From Aster yellows witches'-broom phytoplasma AYWB (lineage in GTDB: Bacteria; Bacillota_I; Bacilli_A; Acholeplasmatales; Acholeplasmataceae): a stretch of DNA of 64,000 nt. Location of the stretch: assembly GCF_000012225.1 (NCBI RefSeq), contig NC_007716.1:496001-560000 (forward strand), read 5' to 3'. The notes below the pieces were generated by a model, which saw only the letters and a list, made by a program, of their open reading frames with translations, made no database searches and was not told the origin of the DNA. Below are positions 57,182 to 64,000 of the stretch, piece after piece. Numbering within the stretch: position 1 is the stretch's first letter; every line of letters starts with the position of its first letter. The translations under genes were made by a program, and so were the position numbers.

Positions 57182-58273
57182 TTAAATATTAAATCTAAAA
57201 GTAATAATATCACCATCTTTAACTATGTATTCTTTACCCTCAATGCGAACTTTACCTTTTTCTTTACTTTTTTGAAAAGTTTTGGTTTCTAATAAATCAA
57301 AGTAAGAAACAACTTCAGCTTTAATAAAACCTTTTTGTAAATCGGTGTGAATAATGCGAGCACATTCAGGAGCTTTAAGACCTTTTTTAAAAGACCAAGC
57401 GCGAACTTCTTTAGGTCCTGCAGTAAAATAAGTTTGGAGATCTAAAAGATCATAACTTTCTTGAATTAATTTAGTAAGTCCTGATTCCAAAAGACCATAG
57501 TCCTTTAAAAAAAGTTGCTTTTCTGCAAAATCTAAAGACGATATTTCTTTTTCTAATTGCACACACAAAGGAATTACTTTTTTGGATTCTTTAGTAGCAT
57601 AAGCTAAAACTTGTTGGTAAAAAACGTTGGAATCCAAAGATAATAAATCATGTTCTTTGATGTTAGCTAAATAAAGGGAAGGTTTTAAATATAACAAATT
57701 AAAGGTTTTGACAAGCTTTAATTCTTCATCCGAAAAAACCAATTTTTTTAAATCTTGGGTAGTTAAGTGGGTTTTGATTTTGGTTATTAACGCTTTTTCT
57801 TGCAATAATTCTTTGTTAAGTTTATTTTTTTGTTTTCCTAGTTTAAGTAATCGTTTTTCAATTTGTTCTAAATCTGCTAAAGCTAGTTCTGTTTGAATAA
57901 TATCAATTTCTTCTACAGGATTATTTGTCTCTTTCACATGAGCAATATTTGGGTCTTCAAAACATTTAACCACATGACAAATAGCATCTACATTGCGAAT
58001 ATGACTTAAAAATTGATTGCCAAGACCTTCACCTTTGGAAGCTCCTGACACCAAACCTGCAATATCTTTGAATTCTATAAAAGCAGAAATAGTTTTTTGA
58101 GATTGAAAAATTTGAGATAAAGTTTGGAGACGCGAATCTGACACTTCTACAATGCCAACATTAGGTTCGATAGTGGCAAAAGGATAATTAGCTTCTAAAA
58201 CTTGCATTTTAGTTAAAGCATTAAACAAAGTAGATTTGCCCACATTTGGCAAACCAATAATTCCGACTTTCAT
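57182..58273 (-). CDS. ychF: Redox-regulated ATPase/GTPase YchF
   Basis: Obg-related protein that binds ribosomes and prefers ATP. The P-loop GLPNVGKST is at residues 7-15, followed by the G3 region FKDIAGLVSGASKGEGLGNQFL. A coiled-coil insertion (residues about 130-170) and the C-terminal TGS domain ending IVKDGDIITFRFNI are typical. Length 363. It lies 168 bases downstream of rsgA. Confidence 0.96.
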   Translation of the reverse strand: MKVGIIGLPNVGKSTLFNALTKMQVLEANYPFATIEPNVGIVEVSDSRLQTLSQIFQSQKTISAFIEFKDIAGLVSGASKGEGLGNQFLSHIRNVDAICHVVKCFEDPNIAHVKETNNPVEEIDIIQTELALADLEQIEKRLLKLGKQKNKLNKELLQEKALITKIKTHLTTQDLKKLVFSDEELKLVKTFNLLYLKPSLYLANIKEHDLLSLDSNVFYQQVLAYATKESKKVIPLCVQLEKEISSLDFAEKQLFLKDYGLLESGLTKLIQESYDLLDLQTYFTAGPKEVRAWSFKKGLKAPECARIIHTDLQKGFIKAEVVSYFDLLETKTFQKSKEKGKVRIEGKEYIVKDGDIITFRFNI

Positions 58274-58441
58274 TTTTGAGTTTCCTTATAGTATTTTATT
58301 TTGTAAAAATAGGGAGTAGTTTTTTTGTTGAGGGGCAAAATATGGTTATAAAATTGTGTAAAAAATAGATAAAATATAATCTTGTAGCAATTCTTAAATT
58401 GAGTTCTGAAATGATGATATAAAAAATGTTGAAAAAAATAA

Positions 58442-59362
58442 CTAATATTTGGGTTGGTTTTTTATTTCTTCGCAAAAGATCACATAATTTTGATATCGAG
58501 AGGGAAGTATTTGGCCGTTTTCTAAGGCTTTTTTGACGCCGCATTTTTCTTCTTGTAAATGGAAACAACTTTCACCAAAAAAACAATCACAAACATGTTC
58601 TAAAAAATCAGGATAAAAATTCTTTAAAGTCCTAGGGGAAAAAGTAGTTAAGTCTAACTTAGAAAAACCAGGAGTATCAACTATAAATCCCCCATTAAAA
58701 TCGTATAATTGTGCGTTTTTAGTGGTATGTTTGCCTCTGCCAAGACTTTCAGAAATTTCTTGTGTTTTGAGTTGGGCATCTGGAATTAAGACTTTTAGTA
58801 AAGTGGATTTCCCTACTCCGGTTTGTCCTGCCAAAACTGTAATTTGATTAGCAAAAATGTGTTTAAGGGCATCTATTCCTATTTTTTGTTTGGAGTTGAT
58901 ATAATAAAAGTGTTGAAATTTTTGGTAATAAGATAATTGTTGTTGCATTGTTTTAAAGTTTTCGGGTTCTAACAAATCTATTTTAGAAAAAACCAAAACT
59001 ACATCTAATTTTTGTTGTTCTAAAATTAATAAAAACTTATCTAATAAAAGAAATTGAAAATTGGGCTTTACTAAGGAAAAAACTAGCAATACCTGGTCAA
59101 TATTGGCAACATTAGGTCTTTTTAATTCATTTTTACGAGGCAAAATAGATTGAATTAAATAAGTATCACAAGAAAGTTCATAAAGCACAATATCACCTAC
59201 TTTAATAATAAAGTCAGAGGCAGAACTATTTTCTTTTTGGGTAGTTTTGATAACAAGGGTTTTTAATTTGCCTCTTTTTTTAGCTTCCAAAATGATTTGA
59301 GTTTCTAAATCTTTAATATAATAAACTCCAGCCAAAAATCTTAATACTAAAGCTTTTTCCAA
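58442..59362 (-). CDS. rsgA: Ribosome small subunit GTPase RsgA
   Basis: Circularly permuted GTPase that finishes 30S assembly. An N-terminal OB domain (about 10-80) is followed by [13 protein letters not shown] (G4), then the P-loop [16 protein letters not shown] near residue 180, then DTPGFS. The C-terminal zinc site shows [19 protein letters not shown], with the C..CxHx6C arrangement. Length 306 is normal. AGGAG precedes the start. Confidence 0.95.
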
Positions 59363-59585
59363 ATAATAACTCCTTTTTTATATTGTGAAATCTTTTTAAT
59401 TATTTTTTTTCTTATTTTGTATAAATTACTTTTTAAAAATTTTTAAATTGTCTACGTGTGAGATGAAAAATATGCTAGATAATAATTTATTATAATTTGA
59501 GCAACTTTTTTATAGTTAATTAAAAAAATCATTAATTATTTTTATTATAACATATAAAAAAACAATAATTACATATAAAGATAAA

Positions 59586-59741
59586 ATGGATTTAAATAAG
59601 CAAAACCAGAGTTTATTTGCTAATTTTTTTTATGGATGCGAATTTTACAAATAGAATGTTTATAACAAAAAAAATAAAAAATGTGCTGACGTTTTCTGGC
59701 AAAAATTGTTACATAAAAAAGAAAAGACTCCTTATTATTAA
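59586..59741 (+). pseudogene. Possible small ORF with one in-frame stop
   Basis: An ATG after AAAGATAA starts MDLNKQNQSLFANFFYGCEFYK, then TAG. The same frame continues 28 codons (NVYNKKNKKCADVFWQKLLH..) to a TAA inside the glyA terminator. It is protein-like but short and lies opposite the neighbouring genes. It may be chance. Confidence 0.2.
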
Positions 59742-59752
59742 GGAGTCTTTTG
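59721..59752 (-). terminator. Terminator of glyA
   Basis: On the minus strand AAAAGACTCCTTA, a four-base loop, and TAAGGAGTCTTTT form a 13-base perfect stem, followed by a T-rich stretch. It lies about 100 bases after the glyA stop and is symmetric enough to work in both directions. Confidence 0.85.
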
Positions 59753-59853
59753 TTAATTTTTTATTAATATTTTGTCAATATAATTAGGCAATGGTAAAAT
59801 TGTAAGATTACAAAATAGTTATTTTTATGGTTGAAAATAGGGATGTCGTTTTT

Positions 59854-61104
59854 TTATTTATTAAACTTACTTAATAAAGCCAAAACTTGTTGTTTAATTT
59901 GGGATAAATAAGACTCATCGTCCAAGTGATTGATAGCTTTGTCCATCAAATCTGCAACTGCAACAAAATCATTTTCTCTAAACCCTACTGTTGTCATAGC
60001 AGGTGTGCCAATTCTAATACCACTTGTTACAAAAGGTTTTTCTTGATCAAAAGGAATAGTATTTTTATTGACAACAATATTTATTTTTTCTAACATGTTT
60101 GCGATTTTGGCTCCTGTAAACTCAGTATTTTTATGTTTAACATCAATTAGAAATAAATGATTGTCAGTGCTTCCACTTACAATGCGATAACCTTTTTGTT
60201 GGAAGGCTTTAGCAAAGGTGTTTGCATTTTTGATAACTTGCTTTTGATATTCTTTAAATGAAGGCATCATAGCTTCTTGAAAAGCAACAGCTTTAGCAGC
60301 AATAGTATGAATGCAAGGTCCTCCTTGAATACCAGGAAAAATGCCACGATTAATTTTTTTAAATAATTCTTCTTTATTAGTTAAAATCAAACCTCCACGC
60401 GGTCCTCTCAGCGTTTTGTGCATAGTAGAAGTAACAACATCGGCATTAGCTTCAAAGGGACAAGGATGAAGACCACAAGCAACTAAACCTGCAATATGGG
60501 CAATATCTGCTATTAAATATGCATTTACTTCATCAGCAATTTGACGAAACTTTTTAAAATTAATAGTTTTAGAATAAGCTGAATATCCTGCAATAATTAA
60601 TTTAGGTTTAACTGCTAAGGCAACTTTACGAATTTCATCATAATCAAGCATTTCAGTTTGGGGATTGACATTATAAAAATGAGCTTCGTAAAATCCACCA
60701 GAAAAACTTAATTTATGACCGTGAGTAAGATGTCCTCCATCCATTAAAGATAATCCTAAAATTTTATCACCAGGTTTTAATAAAGCTTGAAATACTCCCA
60801 TATTTGCTTGTGAGCCTGAATGAGGTTGGACATTTGCATATTTAGCACCAAACAACTTGGTTGCTCTTTGAATGGCGATTTTTTCTATTTGATCTACATT
60901 TTTACAACCATTATAATATCTAGCTTGAGGATAGCCTTCTGCATATTTGTTGGTCAAAATACTTCCTTGGGCGTCTAATACTGCTTGAGAAACAAAATTT
61001 TCAGAAGCAATTAATAAGATATTTTCTTTTTGTCTAGCTTTTTCTTGTTCAATAAGATCAAAGATTTCTTGATCTTGGTCTTTTAATCCTAACTTTTGAT
61101 TCAT
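59854..61104 (-). CDS. glyA: Serine hydroxymethyltransferase
   Basis: PLP enzyme that converts serine to glycine and charges folate with a one-carbon unit. Typical segments are [57 protein letters not shown], and the PLP lysine in [16 protein letters not shown]. The frame opens at 61143, but the ATG at 61104 ([15 protein letters not shown]) matches the family start; both ribosome sites are weak. Length from there is 416. Confidence 0.95.
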   Translation of the reverse strand: MNQKLGLKDQDQEIFDLIEQEKARQKENILLIASENFVSQAVLDAQGSILTNKYAEGYPQARYYNGCKNVDQIEKIAIQRATKLFGAKYANVQPHSGSQANMGVFQALLKPGDKILGLSLMDGGHLTHGHKLSFSGGFYEAHFYNVNPQTEMLDYDEIRKVALAVKPKLIIAGYSAYSKTINFKKFRQIADEVNAYLIADIAHIAGLVACGLHPCPFEANADVVTSTMHKTLRGPRGGLILTNKEELFKKINRGIFPGIQGGPCIHTIAAKAVAFQEAMMPSFKEYQKQVIKNANTFAKAFQQKGYRIVSGSTDNHLFLIDVKHKNTEFTGAKIANMLEKINIVVNKNTIPFDQEKPFVTSGIRIGTPAMTTVGFRENDFVAVADLMDKAINHLDDESYLSQIKQQVLALLSKFNK

Positions 61105-61193
61105 TTTTGGGCACAACCTTTTTCTTTTTGTATTTTTGGGCATTTAATATAATTATTGGAAAAACAAAAGTATTTATAAAATCATTTACAAAT

Positions 61194-62237
61194 TTATTTG
61201 ATAAACAATAGAGCAAAAATAGTACTTATGGTTATAAAATCAATTATTTTCAAACGATAAGTAATCATTTTAGTGCGAGCAGCTCCCAAAACATAACCTC
61301 TTACTTCCATAGCGTTGGAAAGCACCAAAGATCTTTTAAAAACCAACACAAAAATAGGAACCAACAAGGCTAAAAGATGATTAATTCTTTTAAAAATATT
61401 TTTTTTGTGCAAATCCATGCCTCTTGCTGTCTGAGCTTTTAAAATTTTATTGGTTTCTTGCAATAAAAAAGAATTAGCCATAAAAATTAAAGAAAGCATC
61501 AAAGTAAAAGTTTCAGTAGAAATTTTGAGTTTTTTTAAAGGAGATAAAATAATATCTAGACCATCTTGAATTTCAATAAAAGAAGTTATTTTATTGAATA
61601 AAAAAAACAACATAACAATTAAAAACAATCTTGTCATAATAAAACAAATTCTTAGAAAAGAAGTCGTTTGCAATATATATTTTTTAGGTTCGCATCCCAA
61701 AATATTTTGTATATTAGAAGGAAAATATGAAGGAATAACAAAGACACAAAAAAATAAAAATAACAAATAAGATAATTTAAAAGGGGTATATTTTTTAGTG
61801 AAATTATACAATAAAATACATATTACAAACAACCAAAAAGAATTGATGGTATAACTTAAAATAGGGATGGAAGCTTGCATAAAAGCATCACAAGAAACGG
61901 TTTCCAAAGGAACTAAATTTATTAACAAAGAAATAACAAAAACAAATCTTAAATGTTTAATTCTTTGCCAAAAATAACTCCAAGTTACTCCAAAAAAGAA
62001 ACAAAGGCTCATTAAAGCTAACATAAAAAAAAGATAAAATAAAGTAATGTATTTGGGATTTGCAAAAATAAAAGCTTGCTTTTGGGCGATATGATCAACA
62101 TTAATAGGCAGTTTTAAAATAAAAACTAACAACAGCATAAAAGCAAGAATTTTGATAGAAGGATGGAGTTGGTACAAAAAACAACGCGATAAAGGGGCGC
62201 GGGATAAATTATTATTTGTAAAATCATTATTTTTCAT
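61194..62237 (-). CDS. ecfT: ECF transporter transmembrane component EcfT
   Basis: Membrane scaffold of the energy-coupling factor that serves several vitamin-binding S components. Several transmembrane helices are present, with the C-terminal coupling-helix motifs TARGMDL and EVRGYVLGAA that touch the two ATPases. The ATG at 62237 with AAAGG upstream is preferred over a TTG one codon earlier. It lies nine bases after ecfA2. At about 347 residues it is longer than the usual 265 because of an added N-terminal and loop region. Confidence 0.9.
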   Translation of the reverse strand: MKNNDFTNNNLSRAPLSRCFLYQLHPSIKILAFMLLLVFILKLPINVDHIAQKQAFIFANPKYITLFYLFFMLALMSLCFFFGVTWSYFWQRIKHLRFVFVISLLINLVPLETVSCDAFMQASIPILSYTINSFWLFVICILLYNFTKKYTPFKLSYLLFLFFCVFVIPSYFPSNIQNILGCEPKKYILQTTSFLRICFIMTRLFLIVMLFFLFNKITSFIEIQDGLDIILSPLKKLKISTETFTLMLSLIFMANSFLLQETNKILKAQTARGMDLHKKNIFKRINHLLALLVPIFVLVFKRSLVLSNAMEVRGYVLGAARTKMITYRLKIIDFITISTIFALLFIK

Positions 62238-62249
62238 CAATAATACCTT

Positions 62250-63110
62250 TTAGCAATAAAATTCTTTTAAATATTGAGCAAGGGTGATAAAACAATAGTG
62301 TGCTTTAAAAGGAATTCCTAAAGTTTGATTTAAATGTTTTAAAATTTTAAAAGTATCAGGAATATCTAAGTTAAATTGCTCAAAGTGGGAGTGTTCAAAA
62401 AAATTTTCTTTTGTACCATCAAAAAGCAATTTTCCTTGAGACAAAACCAAAACACGTTTTGCATATTGGGCAACCAAATTCATATCATGAGTAATAATGA
62501 TAATGGTTTTGTGAAATGTTTGATGCAAAATTTGTAAAAATTCCATAATATCAGAACTACTTTCCAAATCAAGACCACGTGTAGGTTCATCAAGGATTAA
62601 AATATCAGGCTGCATGGCTAAAATACCTGCAATAGCTACTTTTCTTTGTTGCCCATCGCTAATTTGAAAGGGAGATTTTTGATGTAAAGCAGGAGGAATG
62701 TTGATTTGTTCTAAAGTTTTGAGAGCTTGTTTTTGGGCTTGTTGTTTGTTATTTAAAAAAACTTCAGCTCCAAACATTACATCTTTTAAAACAGTTGTTT
62801 CAAATAATTGATATTCAGGGAATTGGAAAACTAAGCCTAATTTTTGGCGCAAAGGAACTAATAGCTCTTTTTTGGTTTTAGAAGTTATGGTAGTGCCGTA
62901 AGCTGTTACTTTTCCTATATTTGTGGTAAGCAAAGCATTCATTAATTGCACTAAAGTCGATTTGCCTGAGCCGGTTTTCCCCACTAAAGCAATAAATTCA
63001 TTTTGAGAATTAATTTTTAAATTAATATCAGATAAAGCGGCAGCTTTTGTTTGGGTGGGCTGGATTTTTTTATTATAATAAAAGCTTACTTTTTCAAATT
63101 GTATTGCCAT
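62250..63110 (-). CDS. ecfA2: ECF transporter ATPase A2
   Basis: One of two ABC ATPases driving the ECF importer. Walker A GKTGSGKST is at residues 44-52, the Q-loop is QFPEYQLFETTVLKDVMFG, the signature is ISDGQQRKVAIAGIL (a G to D change in the LSGGQ motif), and Walker B is ILILDEPTRGLD. Length 286. AAAGGAT precedes the ATG. The start overlaps the end of ecfA1. Confidence 0.93.
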   Translation of the reverse strand: MAIQFEKVSFYYNKKIQPTQTKAAALSDINLKINSQNEFIALVGKTGSGKSTLVQLMNALLTTNIGKVTAYGTTITSKTKKELLVPLRQKLGLVFQFPEYQLFETTVLKDVMFGAEVFLNNKQQAQKQALKTLEQINIPPALHQKSPFQISDGQQRKVAIAGILAMQPDILILDEPTRGLDLESSSDIMEFLQILHQTFHKTIIIITHDMNLVAQYAKRVLVLSQGKLLFDGTKENFFEHSHFEQFNLDIPDTFKILKHLNQTLGIPFKAHYCFITLAQYLKEFYC

Positions 63111-63901
63111 AAAATATCCTTTAAATTTTCTAACATTTGATTATTTTTAATTTTTTTGGTGGTGCTGTCTTTTAAAATTTCATAGTAAAGCTGCAATGAT
63201 AAAGGGGGGGTTAATTTATATTGTTGCAAAAATAAAGGGTCTTGCAAAAGGTTTTTAGGTGGTCTTTGGGTAATTAATTTTCCTTGATAAAGAACAATAA
63301 TTTCATCACTTTTAGAGGCAAAATCTAAATCATGAGTAATGGTAATCAAAATTTTATTTTTAATGGTTTGAATAATTTTTTGCACTTCCAAAGCACCTTG
63401 AGGATCTAAAAAAGAAGTTGCTTCATCAAAGATAATAATTTCAGGTTCCATAGCTAAAATGGAGGCAATTGTTACACGTTGTTTTTGTCCTCCTGAAAGT
63501 TGATTCACGTTTTTATCTAATAAATCATCTATTTTTACCATTTTTGCATATTTCAAAACTTTGGCTATAATTTCTTCTCTACAAACATTATAATTTTCCA
63601 ATCCAAACGCAATATCTTCTCTTACAGTAAGTCCTGTAAACTGATAATCAGGATTTTGGAAAACAATACCTATTTTAGGTCGCAAAATAGGCAAATTTTT
63701 TTCATTTAAAACGATATTGTCAATTACAATTTGTCCTTTGTTAAAAGCCAGCAGTCCTAATAAAATTTTGGCTAAAGTAGATTTTCCCGAGCCATTATGA
63801 CCAACAATAGAAACCCAAGAATTATTTTGAATGGTTAAATTAATATCTTTGAGAATAGGATTGCAACCATAATAAAAAGTTAAATTTTGAATAGATATCA
63901 T
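63086..63901 (-). CDS. ecfA1: ECF transporter ATPase A1
   Basis: First ATPase of the ECF module. Walker A GHNGSGKST is at residues 34-42 from the preferred start, the Q-loop is QNPDYQFTGLTVREDIAFG, the signature is LSGGQKQRVTIASIL, and Walker B is IIIFDEATSFLDP. The frame opens at 63955, but MISIQNLTFYY at 63901 is the normal N-terminus. Neither start has a strong ribosome site. Length from 63901 is 271. The order ecfA1-ecfA2-ecfT is the conserved one. Confidence 0.92.
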   Translation of the reverse strand: MISIQNLTFYYGCNPILKDINLTIQNNSWVSIVGHNGSGKSTLAKILLGLLAFNKGQIVIDNIVLNEKNLPILRPKIGIVFQNPDYQFTGLTVREDIAFGLENYNVCREEIIAKVLKYAKMVKIDDLLDKNVNQLSGGQKQRVTIASILAMEPEIIIFDEATSFLDPQGALEVQKIIQTIKNKILITITHDLDFASKSDEIIVLYQGKLITQRPPKNLLQDPLFLQQYKLTPPLSLQLYYEILKDSTTKKIKNNQMLENLKDILWQYNLKK

Positions 63902-64000
63902 AACTTTAAATTTTTTCTTTCTTTGTTTGAATGTTTGATAGTTGTGAAGGGGCATTTTTGAAATAGTTGATTTATTTTGAGTAGTTATAAATTTGAAAAA

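Larger units (their letters stand above)
59363..59853. other. Gene-free stretch between glyA and rsgA
   Basis: These 491 bases hold the glyA terminator (59721-59752), TATAAT-like boxes around 59483-59495 readable on both strands that may serve rsgA, and a possible decayed small frame on the plus strand (59586-59741). Nothing else is recognised. Confidence 0.5.

Noticed and set aside
58296-58568. 90-codon open frame overlapping the rsgA end
   Set aside because: It overlaps rsgA in another frame and has no ribosome site or protein-like pattern.

Overview
The window is a 64 kb piece of a very AT-rich, gene-sparse-metabolism genome with a Firmicutes/Mollicutes gene order. It has an intact UGA stop (tmk ends in TGA overlapping holB), a 16S rRNA-tRNA-Ile-23S rRNA operon, a bacterial S10-spc-alpha ribosomal gene cluster, an ECF transporter, an oligopeptide ABC importer, and no cell-wall genes. 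This fits a phytoplasma, most likely the aster yellows group of 'Candidatus Phytoplasma'. That placement rests on recognising the gene set and the tRNA-Ile in the rRNA spacer, not on a database search.

Layout. Bases 1-2.1 kb (minus strand) hold tRNA-Tyr, 16S, tRNA-Ile and the start of 23S, behind one strong promoter. From 2.4-6.2 kb come yidC, rnpA, rpmH and proS. From 6.3-8.3 kb lie tRNA-Ser, tRNA-Cys, a rotted aminopeptidase P gene and rpmG. From 8.3-15.6 kb there are a membrane protein, an HU-type protein, gpsA, der, cmk, rluB, truB and trxA. At 15.8-17.0 kb there is a small plus-strand ORF and a rotted ftsH. From 17.1-22.1 kb run metG, rsmI, holB, tmk and truA. From 22.2-37.1 kb is the rpsJ-to-rplQ cluster (29 genes including secY, adk, map, infA and rpoA), closed by a hairpin terminator. 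From 37.1-40.35 kb there is about 3 kb with only rpmF as a protein gene. It holds inverted repeats, an 11-base direct repeat present four times, a decayed plus-strand gene and an intact perfect terminator. The strand then flips: 40.35-50.6 kb (plus) carries a 1028-residue coiled-coil protein, a five-gene oligopeptide importer and carboxypeptidase Taq. From 50.6-64 kb (minus) are a P-type cation ATPase, a YitT-family protein, ileS, ychF, rsgA, glyA and the ECF transporter core ecfT-ecfA2-ecfA1.

How it works together. Most genes serve translation: ribosome, tRNA charging, rRNA and tRNA modification, and ribosome-assembly GTPases. Around them is a small protein-export set (secY, yidC) and import systems for what the cell cannot make (peptides, vitamins through ECF, cations). 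The oligopeptide importer is followed directly by a peptidase, which suggests peptide uptake and breakdown as one unit.

Most interesting signals. (1) C6-C7 tracts on the transcribed strand shortly downstream of several genes that lack hairpin terminators. (2) A near-perfect 43/44-base inverted repeat pair bounding the DNA between rpmF and rpsJ, one arm lying in the leader of the S10 cluster next to a 15-base palindrome. (3) The 38.4-40.3 kb desert with its decayed gene, diverged repeats and orphan terminator. (4) The giant coiled-coil protein with no recognised family. (5) Two pseudogenes (pepP, ftsH) that can be followed residue by residue through stops and frameshifts.
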